Positions 26,674 through 34,366 of a stretch of DNA of 41,626 nt are shown here, one piece after another. The stretch is from NCBI GenBank assembly GCA_002383485.1, contig DFYY01000010.1, forward strand, positions 6,684 to 48,309. Reading direction: 5' to 3'. This stretch comes from Bacteroidales bacterium UBA4070. Lineage in GTDB: Bacteria > Bacteroidota > Bacteroidia > Bacteroidales > VadinHA17. The notes beneath the pieces were generated by a model that was not told where the DNA came from, ran no database searches, and saw only the letters and a list, made by a program, of their open reading frames with translations. The position numbers were made by a program, and so were the translations under genes. Position 1 is the stretch's first letter. Each line of letters starts with the position of its first letter.

Positions 26674-27186
26674 TCAGGACTTGAACAGGGGAACTCCTTT
26701 CAGCGCTTTTTCCCTGATACTGGCCATTTCTGACTTATCAAGGGGCTTCAGCTTGTCAGCTACTGCAATTTTCAATGCATGCCGGAACAACGTCTTATCT
26801 CCCGGCGGTATGGCTGCAGTGACGGGATGGGATAGGCTAAACCGTAATCCTATCGCAATATCTTCTTCATTAACAAGCGGTTCGTACCAGCATTTGGGAT
26901 AAGCTGACCGGTCGGCCCCTTCAGGCCATGGTCCTTTCGCCATTGCCTTCAGCGGCAGGATTCCCACTGCAATTTTTACCCTTGCAGATGCATCGTCAGG
27001 AGTTGCGTTCATTACAACGATACCGCCAAAACCGATGACCGAGAGCATCTCGCCGGTCTTGCCGAGCGACCTCTTCTCCAGCTTGCCCCGGACGCTCTCC
27101 CGTGTGATTCCTGATAGATCGGAGGGAAAGAGAGTGATGGCCGGAACCGCTGCTGCTGCAGAAACAATGAATTTTCTTCTTCTCAT
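26674..27186 (-). pseudogene. Tat-type exported aldo/keto reductase with its middle deleted
   Basis: Residues 1-27 are a twin-arginine-like signal (MRRRKFIVSAAAAVPAITLF). Then LGKTGEMLSVIGFGGIVV starts a standard aldo/keto reductase, but after ATPDDASARV (residue 70) the frame jumps directly to GILPLKAMAKGPWPEGAD, near residue 225 of full-length relatives. About 150 codons are missing, in frame, including the catalytic Asp, Tyr, Lys and His. The C-terminus (VTAAIPPGDKTLFRHALKI) is complete. It cannot be active as a reductase. It starts one base after the creatininase fragment's stop, in a former operon. Confidence 0.88.
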
Positions 27187-27187
27187 C

Positions 27188-27658
27188 TCAATTCTTTTTC
27201 AGAGGGTTTTCAGCCCTGTTGTAAAACTCGTTATGCAGCTCTTCAATCGTGTTGTTGTTCTTAAGGTACCGGATCGGTTCCGCCAGCTGATTCGCATCTT
27301 TGGTTACAAGCAACTCCCCCAGCTCGCGGTTGGCCTGTAGTACGTCGCCTGCAAAATGGTTGGGATACCTTGCATACCAGTGTATCCCGGCAAATGCATG
27401 AGGCATGGCGTTAAGCCTTCCCTGGTTCAGGCCCGACTCCTTACCCATGGCTTCGGTATCAACCAGGTCGGGACGGATGAAGTACATCATCGATGTCTCC
27501 TCCTCACCGGCATGACCGTCGAGCTTAACCTTCTTCAGGCTGCTTATCTGCCGGTCCATCGCCTCGTCGGGGCCTCCCTGGAACAGAACGACGATGTAAT
27601 CCTTTCGCTCTGCGAGCTGCGACTGGCAGAAATAATCCAGAAAGTAAGTGCTTCCGCC
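27188..27658 (-). pseudogene. Creatininase-family amidohydrolase, C-terminal fragment
   Basis: The readable part begins at GGSTYFLDYFCQSQLAERKD, which corresponds to the metal-binding N-G-H-G-G-N-region of creatinine amidohydrolase-like enzymes, and continues with KVKLDGHAGEEETSMMYFI, the H-A-G-x-x-E-T metal motif. The N-terminal half with the first ligands is missing, and upstream codons belong to a gene on the opposite strand. Bacteroidota homologues are often exported and of unknown substrate. The fragment ends normally just before the aldo/keto reductase remnant. Confidence 0.85.
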
Positions 27659-27660
27659 CG

Positions 27661-28350
27661 GCCTACTTTGACTACTGCGGTGAGAAGGTGGACTTCGGCA
27701 AGTTTGCCGGTGCATTCCCTGAAGGACTGATGGTTACTTCAGATGGCAAAACGCTCTCCTTCAAAGCCGATGAGTGCATAAAGATCGGCGATAAGTTCTA
27801 CAGTGTAGGTGCCGTTATAGTTAAGGGCGGAAATGCTGCGAATGTCTACTTCTATGAAGAAAGCACGCTGAGCGATGCTAACCTGAGAGCACCCGTCAAT
27901 GCCAGCGGCAAGGCAGCAGCCATCAGCAACGTAACATTCTGCCATATCGAGTGTGATGACCAGCCGAAGCTGGTGATTGCTTTCAAGAGCTACCTGGCAC
28001 CAAGCGACCGGGCATGCACAACCGGAGGACCGGGGAACATCAATTTTGTGACTTATTATGACTTCAAGCCCGGCGTGGTTGGCAAGGTTTACCTCTCTGC
28101 CGGGACTACTCCCTCTACCGGTGATCTCACCAAGCCCGTAGGCAACATCACGGTTGGTGACACCAACAACGACGGCAAGTGGGATGTGACAATTGACAAC
28201 ACGGACCGTACCGATCTGCTCTTCAAGGATGCCTACTTGTTTGTTGGCACTCTTGCGCAGTACACCGGTTTGTACTACCTCAATTTCCCGTACAAGACAG
28301 GCGTACTTGAGACACCCGTAGCTCCGCTCACGATGCATCTGCCTTTCTAG
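27661..28350 (+). pseudogene. 5'-truncated extracellular protein of unknown family
   Basis: The plus-strand frame is open from the joint and reads AYFDYCGEKVDFGKFAGAFP onward for about 229 codons to TAG. It contains GDTNNDGKWDVTIDNTD, an Asp/Asn/Gly-rich turn that could bind calcium, and many short beta strands, which suggests a secreted protein. A GTG at 27688 could be a start, but there is no signal peptide and the frame is cut by the creatininase fragment, so the 5' end is most likely lost. I do not recognise the family. Confidence 0.6.
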
Positions 28351-28391
28351 AGGCTGCGGCTTTTAGACGGAAAAGGAATTTTTAACTGAAG

Positions 28392-28428
28392 AGGCTGTCC
28401 GGGTAAACCGTGACAGCCTTTTTGTTTT
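28392..28428 (+). terminator. Terminator after the truncated extracellular protein
   Basis: AGGCTGTC (28392-28399) pairs with GACAGCCT (28412-28419), followed by TTTTGTTTT. It lies about 40 bases after the stop and shows that the 3' end of the upstream gene is native. Confidence 0.85.
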
Positions 28429-28582
28429 ACTGGTGGACTGACTCAGACAATGGCCTTAGAGACTGTCGTTCGCCAGCGGTCTGCAGGCTGAGGACTGATG
28501 ACTGCCGACTGAAGATCGGGATGCTCTACCATCTTCCTGCAATAAAAAAGGGAGCATCACGGCTCCCTCTGATTGTTTCTGG

Positions 28583-28655
<73 letters not shown>

Positions 28656-28707
28656 AAATTTGAACGATGCAAAAATACACTTTTTTCGGAGAAAATACCC
28701 GAAAAAT

Positions 28708-29487
28708 CTATTGGGTTAATACAATCATCCCCTCCCGCGGAATGGCCCGGTAAATGATCTTCGCCTCCGCCTTCGGAATCCATATCTTAATGTAGGGAAC
28801 ATACGACGGCGTCTTAAGCCTCACGACAGACTTCATCGTGGCTGAAGCGCTCCTCGACCTGTCCTTCAGATCAAAGAAGAACCTCGCCCTGCGGTCCGCA
28901 CCAACTGTGTCCTCCTGTTGCTCGAAGAAGAACCGGATATTCCGGTCAGTCTCAAGCGTGAAGAATACTGCTTCGAAATCAGTAGTATCTGGTTTGGCAC
29001 TCACAACCGCCTGGGATGTGTCCTTCGGCGCAATCTTGACACTGACAGGATCCTTCATGAAGGTGGCCTGCATCCCGGTTATGGTCAGCGGCGTAGAGAG
29101 CATGCTGTAAATAGCCTCCTGGTTGGCACGCTGGAAAAACGGCGATATATCATATGCATCTATTGCCACAGTACGTACTGGCAATCCTTTGATGAGCAGC
29201 TGGATGACACTGTCACGGACATTTATAAGCAATCCTATCGAGTCCGACTCCGCCAGCTTAACCTGGGCTCCAAGAAATGCCTTGTCACGGATCATGTCGA
29301 TATAACCAGGGATGGCACAAAGATATAGCGTGTCACCCTCCTTCTGCTCCTGCGATGCGAAATAAGCATTGTCAAAATCGTTAACCGAACGGTTAACAGC
29401 CGACACCGACATCGCTAGATAATACAGTATAAAGAATACAATCAGGGAACCTGCAATTATCAGCCAAATTTTTCTTTCACGCTTCAT
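28708..29487 (-). CDS. Membrane-anchored protein of unknown function, last gene of the L,D-transpeptidase operon
   Basis: I chose the ATG at 29487, which gives MKRERKIWLIIAGSLIVFFI, a single N-terminal anchor. The 259-residue remainder is mostly beta and probably periplasmic. No motif is recognisable. It begins 14 bases after the stop of the downstream transpeptidase and is probably co-transcribed, so a role in envelope assembly is likely but unproven. The C-terminus (IPREGMIVLTQ) is complete. Confidence 0.75.
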   Translation of the reverse strand: MKRERKIWLIIAGSLIVFFILYYLAMSVSAVNRSVNDFDNAYFASQEQKEGDTLYLCAIPGYIDMIRDKAFLGAQVKLAESDSIGLLINVRDSVIQLLIKGLPVRTVAIDAYDISPFFQRANQEAIYSMLSTPLTITGMQATFMKDPVSVKIAPKDTSQAVVSAKPDTTDFEAVFFTLETDRNIRFFFEQQEDTVGADRRARFFFDLKDRSRSASATMKSVVRLKTPSYVPYIKIWIPKAEAKIIYRAIPREGMIVLTQ

Positions 29488-29501
29488 CTTAGCTGGTCTA
29501 A

Positions 29502-30335
29502 TCAGTAAATATAAACTCTTGATCCAACGCTGAGCGCATGGAATACCGCCTCGAGGTCTTCGTCGCCCAGCCTGATACACCCGTGAGTCACAGGCATCCC
29601 AAGCTGCCTCTGGTAAAGCGTCCCGTGAATCAGGTAACCATCGCCGAGGCTCATCGCATATTTGCCCAGTACTCCGTACTCATAGCGCGAAGGATCTGTG
29701 GGGCCGGGCACAGGAAGACCTTCTTCAATGAATGCCCAGTCGGGCTTGCGCCACACCGGTTGAGTGATCTTTCCCTGTATGCTCAGCCTCCCTCTGGGCG
29801 TCTTGAAAATCCACTCCTTATCGCCCTCCTCGGTCTTGAGAAGCGTATAACTACCTGATGAACAATAGCCCTCACGCACCAGCTGCCTGTTCCGGTACAA
29901 AGAGAACCGGTTGTCAACGGTGTTGATTACTATATAAGTCTGCGTTGGAACATATGAGGCAAGCCTGCGCTCCAGGCGGGTGATCTCGTTCCTGGTGACA
30001 GACATCTGCCTCCTGATTGCCCTGTTGTCAAGCAGGTTTGAATCTGGCCGGCATTCAGCACGGCTCTTGCCCCACGAATGCTGCAATGCAGGGGCGATGT
30101 AGACAGGGACTGACAGCATGAAGAGTAACAGCAGCAGTGTTACAACGCTGACTGCAGTAGTCTTTGCCCAGCGATGCGTCTTAATGTAATCAGCCGCGAC
30201 GTTCCGATATTGCCTTAACGGTGAGGCTGCGCCCGGAGCCGTATTGTCCGTGGCCTTGCCATCAGGAACAGAGCCATCCGGTGATTTGCCGCCCGGAGTA
30301 TTGTTCTCCGCTAAATTTTCATTCTGATCTTCCAT
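29502..30335 (-). CDS. Membrane-anchored L,D-transpeptidase (YkuD), second copy
   Basis: YkuD enzymes cross-link peptidoglycan or attach proteins to it, using a cysteine. The catalytic segment YLIHGTLYQRQLG and VTHGCIRLGDEDLEAVF holds the H-x and H-G-C-x-R signatures. The first 45 residues are a low-complexity PGG/PDG-rich cytoplasmic tail, followed by a membrane helix (about 58-80) and a short coiled segment (ITRLERRLASYVP). The gene begins 2 bases after the first transpeptidase gene stops. Having two different transpeptidases side by side hints at separate tasks. Confidence 0.9.
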   Translation of the reverse strand: MEDQNENLAENNTPGGKSPDGSVPDGKATDNTAPGAASPLRQYRNVAADYIKTHRWAKTTAVSVVTLLLLLFMLSVPVYIAPALQHSWGKSRAECRPDSNLLDNRAIRRQMSVTRNEITRLERRLASYVPTQTYIVINTVDNRFSLYRNRQLVREGYCSSGSYTLLKTEEGDKEWIFKTPRGRLSIQGKITQPVWRKPDWAFIEEGLPVPGPTDPSRYEYGVLGKYAMSLGDGYLIHGTLYQRQLGMPVTHGCIRLGDEDLEAVFHALSVGSRVYIY

Positions 30336-30337
30336 GA

Positions 30338-31465
30338 TTATTTCTCTCTGGATTTGAAGAACTCCTCAATGGTTAAGGTGGATCCGATAATTGTCACCGG
30401 AGTGCCCTTTGAAACATATTTATACAATACGTCCATGTCAGAATTTTTGAGGGCTACGCATCCCTGTGTCCAGTTCCCCCCTTTGCCGCCGTCGCCGTGT
30501 ATCTCAATCAGGTCGCCGATGCTGGCATCAGCCCTCAGCTGACCATTACGTATCCTCTCATTGAATTCCTGTACGTCAACCTTGTTTGGATAATTGATTA
30601 ACAGGGCTTTATGATACTTTGTAGAGCCACCTGAGAGCTTCTTAGTCACAATGTATTTCCCTTCCGGGGTGGCCATGTCTCCCCTGCTTTTCTTGTCGCC
30701 CAGCCAGTTGCTGCCGAATTCTGCTTCAAAGGTATATTTCTTTTTGCCAGCATGATACAGGTGGAGCTGGGCGGGGATCTTTTCAACCACAATTGCGTAG
30801 CCTCCTGACCTGCGACTCTCACTGACGGTCTCGTCGGCCCAGTCCTGCCAGTTGTCGTAATGCTTGAAGTAATCCTCCAGGTTTTTTCGCGCAAGATTGT
30901 ATGTGCCTGAAATATACTCGTTTGCTTCGGTGATTTTGACATTGCCGTCGACGTAGCGCTCTTTCCTGAAATCGATGGCTGCCTCCTTCACGAGCAGCTT
31001 TCCGCGTGCGTGCTTCTTTTTGACATCCTGCGGGAGGGGCATCGAGAGAAAGATTTTTTCGAACGATGCCATTTCGCTGTTAAGGCGGGCGATCTCACTC
31101 TCGAGGGTGCTTTTCAGGCTTTTCGAGCGGAAGATAGTGTTTCGCTGTGCGGCTTCGGCCTTCTTCTCGGCAAGCTCCGCGAAGGAGATGACACGCTCGT
31201 AATCGCGCGACAATATGAAGCGATCGTTTTCGCTTCGCCATACGGCCATAGCAGAATCGTAGTTGTTCTTCGCCTCGCGGAAAAGTTTAGGAGAATAGAT
31301 CTCAGACTGAAGGTCCCTGGCCTTTGCAATGGCGGCACGTGCCTGTTCAACCTCGGGTAGCGGCGGTTCCGGCACGAGAGCGCGGAAAACCAGCACACCG
31401 GTGACTGTCAGCACGATGCCGGTGATGGAATAAACTATAATGCTTGTCAGGGATCCTCTCTTCAT
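30338..31465 (-). CDS. L,D-transpeptidase with an N-terminal lipoprotein-like coiled-coil domain
   Basis: An N-terminal membrane helix (about 8-28) is followed by a long charged helical region (35-210), then a YkuD domain ending EIHGDGGKGGNW and TQGCVALKNSDM, with catalytic Cys in QGCVAL. The first helical part (AAIAKARDLQSEIYSPKLF, 44-62) resembles the start of the lipoprotein encoded just upstream (AALDTAKTAQTDVYFPAEF), and both recall the DUF4398 lipoprotein domain. The enzyme may use this part to pair with the lipoprotein. Its gene lies 67 bases after the lipoprotein gene, past a terminator. Confidence 0.88.
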   Translation of the reverse strand: MKRGSLTSIIVYSITGIVLTVTGVLVFRALVPEPPLPEVEQARAAIAKARDLQSEIYSPKLFREAKNNYDSAMAVWRSENDRFILSRDYERVISFAELAEKKAEAAQRNTIFRSKSLKSTLESEIARLNSEMASFEKIFLSMPLPQDVKKKHARGKLLVKEAAIDFRKERYVDGNVKITEANEYISGTYNLARKNLEDYFKHYDNWQDWADETVSESRRSGGYAIVVEKIPAQLHLYHAGKKKYTFEAEFGSNWLGDKKSRGDMATPEGKYIVTKKLSGGSTKYHKALLINYPNKVDVQEFNERIRNGQLRADASIGDLIEIHGDGGKGGNWTQGCVALKNSDMDVLYKYVSKGTPVTIIGSTLTIEEFFKSREK

Positions 31466-31477
31466 GGGCGCGAAATT

Positions 31478-31506
31478 AAAAAAATCCCCGGGACAATGCC
31501 CGGGGA
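31478..31506 (-). terminator. Intrinsic terminator between the lipoprotein and transpeptidase genes
   Basis: TCCCCGGG (31485-31492) pairs perfectly with CCCGGGGA (31499-31506). On the minus strand the stem is followed by seven T. As it sits inside the gene series, it would make the lipoprotein transcript much more abundant than the enzymes, the ratio expected for a structural protein and its processing enzymes. Confidence 0.85.
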
Positions 31507-31532
31507 CTCATTCTTTTAAAAGGTGGTATTTT

Positions 31533-32132
31533 TTAGTACTTGATACCAGCCTTGTCCATTGCAGCCTTCAGCTCGGCGATGATGCCGTTGATGCCTTCGG
31601 TAGCAGCTTTTACCTTGTCAACAACTTCCATGTAGTTGGTACCGCCATCGAAGAGTGTCTGAGCGTCGGTGAGAGAAGTCTCGAGGACGGTCAGTTCGTT
31701 GGTCATTTCTTCAACTACTGCTTTGCCTTCCTTGCCTTTAGGAGCTTTGAGAAGGAGAGCTTTTGCCTCGTCGAGAAGGGTTTTGGCGCCCGTCATCAGA
31801 GTTTCGGCTTCGGCTTTCACTTCAGCTTTCTTGGCTTCTACATTGCCTGAAAGTTCAGCAGCTTTGAGAGAAATACCTTCTGCGGCAACTTTGATAGCTT
31901 TGAAATCCTTTGCTGACTTTGATTTCTGTGTTTCGATGTTCTGCAGCATCACGGTCAGTGAGTCATTCAGGGCAGCGAATTCAGCCGGGAAGTAAACATC
32001 AGTCTGAGCTGTTTTGGCAGTGTCAAGAGCAGCTTTTGCAGCGTCAAGAGCTTCCTGGGGAACTTTAGCGCAGCTTGCCATCAGGGCAGCTACAGCAACA
32101 GTTGCAATTGCAAGAAAAAGTTTGTTTTTCAT
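31533..32132 (-). CDS. Small coiled-coil lipoprotein, candidate envelope tether
   Basis: This 199-residue protein has a signal peptide and lipobox (VAALMASC, C21). Nearly all of the rest is helical, rich in Ala, Lys and Glu, with heptad-like repeats (EAKKAEVKAEAETLM and similar). It ends KAGIKY, with lysine at the second-last position. No catalytic residues are present. DUF4398-type and Lpp-like proteins share this make-up, and Lpp is linked to peptidoglycan by an L,D-transpeptidase through a C-terminal lysine. The neighbours here are two L,D-transpeptidases. The match to Lpp is one of type, not sequence. Confidence 0.85.
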   Translation of the reverse strand: MKNKLFLAIATVAVAALMASCAKVPQEALDAAKAALDTAKTAQTDVYFPAEFAALNDSLTVMLQNIETQKSKSAKDFKAIKVAAEGISLKAAELSGNVEAKKAEVKAEAETLMTGAKTLLDEAKALLLKAPKGKEGKAVVEEMTNELTVLETSLTDAQTLFDGGTNYMEVVDKVKAATEGINGIIAELKAAMDKAGIKY

Positions 32133-32212
32133 TTCTGTTTAACAATTTGGTTCTTTTATTGTGTTTAAAAATGTCTCCGATGTTTGTATCGTAAAACTGC
32201 CACAAAGTTACA

Positions 32213-32220
32213 TATAAATT
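32213..32220 (-). promoter_or_regulatory. -7 box (TAACTTTG) for the lipoprotein-transpeptidase operon
   Basis: On the minus strand TAACTTTG fits TAnnTTTG and lies 80 bases before the lipoprotein ATG, giving a leader of about 75 bases. No clear -33 box is seen. Confidence 0.5.
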
Positions 32221-32372
32221 TTAATCTTATTTTAATTTCAGACGACTTTTTTTAATGGAATTTTAATGTTTACTCCGACGGTGGCCGCCGATGGTGATTT
32301 GGCGGGGGTTTGAGGATGGCAGGGGATATTACATGTGGTGTAAACTCACCCGGTCCACCCATGAAAACAGAA

Positions 32373-32397
32373 GCCGGACCACTTAAAGTGATCCGGC
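32373..32397. repeat. 25-base inverted repeat downstream of the tRNA-Ser remnant
   Basis: GCCGGA and CACTT pair with AAGTG and TCCGGC, separated by one mismatched position and a one-base centre. It could be a terminator or a dispersed palindrome. The intergenic region from 32221 to 32780 holds this, a tRNA-Ser fragment, three hairpins and tRNA-Ser, but no protein gene. Confidence 0.55.
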
Positions 32398-32408
32398 CTG
32401 CTTTAGCT

Positions 32409-32428
32409 TTTGCGGAGAGAGGGGGATT
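32409..32428 (-). repeat. Duplicate of the tRNA-Ser 3' end (att-like)
   Basis: Twenty bases are identical to 32579-32598, where the 3' end of tRNA-Ser and its flank lie. The rest of the tRNA is not repeated. A repeated tRNA 3' end is what tyrosine-recombinase integration leaves behind. No integrase is nearby. Confidence 0.7.
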
Positions 32429-32463
32429 ACCTTCGGTGATCCCTTACGGGGAATCCTGCAATG

Positions 32464-32574
32464 ATTAAATGAACCCTCCGGGTCTTCATTTATTTTCCCT
32501 CAGACCCTTCAGAGAGCAAGCTCTCATCGGGTCTTCAGTAAAATAAATGATCCCGCCGGGGGCGGGATTCATTT
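32464..32574. repeat. Three consecutive hairpins between the tRNA-Ser repeats
   Basis: Hairpin 1 pairs AAATGAACCC with GGGTCTTCATTT. Hairpin 2 pairs AGACCC/GGGTCT outside and GAGAGC/GCTCTC inside (32502-32534). Hairpin 3 pairs AAATGATCCCGCC with GGCGGGATTCATTT (32545-32574). Two of the three share AAATGA/TCATTT arms. Hairpin 3, seen from the minus strand, may end the tRNA-Ser transcript. Confidence 0.6.
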
Positions 32575-32581
32575 AATCTTT

Positions 32582-32669
<88 letters not shown>

Positions 32670-32779
32670 AAAAAACGTTCTGTCGTCTGCTTCTACCTGT
32701 CCGGGGTATTATCCCCAGCAGTTTTAAACAGCGGGGCAAAAATATAAAATCGCTGCATACTTTACAAAAATTAACCAGT

Positions 32780-34360
32780 TTATCTCTTTTTTCCTAAAAG
32801 CACCACATTCTCCACATGAAAAGTATGCGGAAACATATCAACGGGTCGCACGCGCAGGACCTCGTAACCCTCTGACAGTATGTCAATATCGCGTGCCTGC
32901 GTTGCGGGATTACAGCTGACATAAACAATCTTCTCCGCATCTGACCGCAGCATCCCGAGGGTCACATCGCCATGCATCCCTGCCCTCGGCGGATCGGTGA
33001 TGATCACATCGGGCCGGCCACGCAGAGCGAAGAGCTTATCATTGAAAATATCCTTGATGTCACCTGCAATGAACTCCGCATTCACTATCCCATTCTCGCG
33101 CGCATTGATACGCGCATCGGCGACAGCCTCCTCGATATACTCAATCCCCGTCACCTTGCCGGCACCTGACGCCAGGTAACAGGCAATAGTCCCGGTGCCG
33201 GTATACAGGTCATATACATTCTCATCACCCCGCAGCTGCGCAAACTCCTTCACTATCGCGTAGAGCCGTGCCGCCTGTGTGCTGTTGGTCTGGTAGAACG
33301 ATTTCGGGCCGATCCTGAACCGGAGCCCCTCCATCACCTCGGTTATATATTCGCTGCCGCGAAAATGGACCGGATCCAGGTCCGCGATACTGTCGTTCTT
33401 CTTTGTGTTGATGACATACCACAGCGATGTGATCTCCGGGAATCGCTTTGCGAGATGTTCCAGCAGCAGTTGACGCTCCGATGCATGGCTGTCGGTTGTC
33501 ACCAGAACCACCATCACCTCACCGCCGGCGGTGATTCTTACGAACATTGTCCTGAGGAAACCGCGGTGCTCACGGAAATCGTAAAAAGGCAGCTTCCGCT
33601 CAAGAGCATAACGGCGGACCTCGTTCCGGATGGCGTCCGAAGGTTCTGACATGAGGTGACACTCATGAATGTCAAGTACCTTGTCATAGATGCCGGGGAT
33701 ATGGAATCCCAGGGCAGGACTGTGATAGGGTGCGGCCACTATTTGCAGCTCCCCGGCCTGATTTGCTTCCGTGGAAATTTTGTCTGCAGCGGCCTCCTTA
33801 ATCTGCACCTCCCCTGAATCCATGGCAGCTGCGGCACCTTTCTTTTGTGCCTCCTCAGAATCCATATTGGAGGCGGCACCTTCCTTCTGCACTTCCTTTG
33901 AAGCAATCCATGTCTCAAGCTCCTCCCCGGTCATCCACCGTCTCTCCGAGAAAGTGAACTCGAGCTTGTTCCGGTAACCGTAAATCTTTTCCGATCCAAC
34001 TATCGGGTCAATGGCCGGAATGGGCGTATGCCCTATCCTTGTAAGGTTGTCGCGTACCTGCTGGGCCTTGTAGAATAGCTGCCGGTCATAGGGAAGATGC
34101 TGCCACCGGCAGCCGCCGCAGATGCCGAAATGGCTGCACGGCGGGGTGATCCTCGCGGGTGAGGGCGATATCACTTGCAGCGCCACCCCTTCCATATACC
34201 TCTTTTTCTTTTTCGTGACCCGGACATCAACCACATCACCAGGGATCATCCCCGGCACGAAGAGAACCATGTCATTGACCTTCGCGATAGCATTACCCTC
34301 TGACCCTATGTCCGTTATCGTCACACCCCTGAGAATGGGCAGCTGCTTTTTTCTTCCCAC
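32780..34360 (-). CDS. rlmD: 23S rRNA (uracil-C5)-methyltransferase of the RlmD/TrmA family
   Basis: A TRAM domain (residues 8-62) binds RNA. Four cysteines hold a 4Fe-4S cluster: C75, C81, C84 (CSHFGICGGC) and C234 (HECHLM). The SAM-binding part includes YDLYTGTGTIACYLA, and the catalytic cysteine lies in VYVSCNPATQARDI. The family methylates uracil in 23S rRNA, or in tRNA in some members. At 526 residues it exceeds the usual 430-470 because of a repetitive insert at about 155-206 between the cluster domain and the beta-barrel. It begins 6 bases after the esterase gene ends. Confidence 0.92.
   Translation of the reverse strand: MGRKKQLPILRGVTITDIGSEGNAIAKVNDMVLFVPGMIPGDVVDVRVTKKKKRYMEGVALQVISPSPARITPPCSHFGICGGCRWQHLPYDRQLFYKAQQVRDNLTRIGHTPIPAIDPIVGSEKIYGYRNKLEFTFSERRWMTGEELETWIASKEVQKEGAASNMDSEEAQKKGAAAAMDSGEVQIKEAAADKISTEANQAGELQIVAAPYHSPALGFHIPGIYDKVLDIHECHLMSEPSDAIRNEVRRYALERKLPFYDFREHRGFLRTMFVRITAGGEVMVVLVTTDSHASERQLLLEHLAKRFPEITSLWYVINTKKNDSIADLDPVHFRGSEYITEVMEGLRFRIGPKSFYQTNSTQAARLYAIVKEFAQLRGDENVYDLYTGTGTIACYLASGAGKVTGIEYIEEAVADARINARENGIVNAEFIAGDIKDIFNDKLFALRGRPDVIITDPPRAGMHGDVTLGMLRSDAEKIVYVSCNPATQARDIDILSEGYEVLRVRPVDMFPHTFHVENVVLLGKKR
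33770..33895 (-). repeat. 42-base in-frame tandem repeat inside rlmD
   Basis: Three 14-residue units (156-169, 170-183, 184-197) start with E-V/A-Q-K/I and carry G/E-AA and M/K-D/I-S. The first two differ at only a few residues; the third is more worn. The unit is Ala/Glu-rich, hydrophilic and unlikely to be part of the fold. Confidence 0.75.
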
Positions 34361-34366
34361 TTTGGC

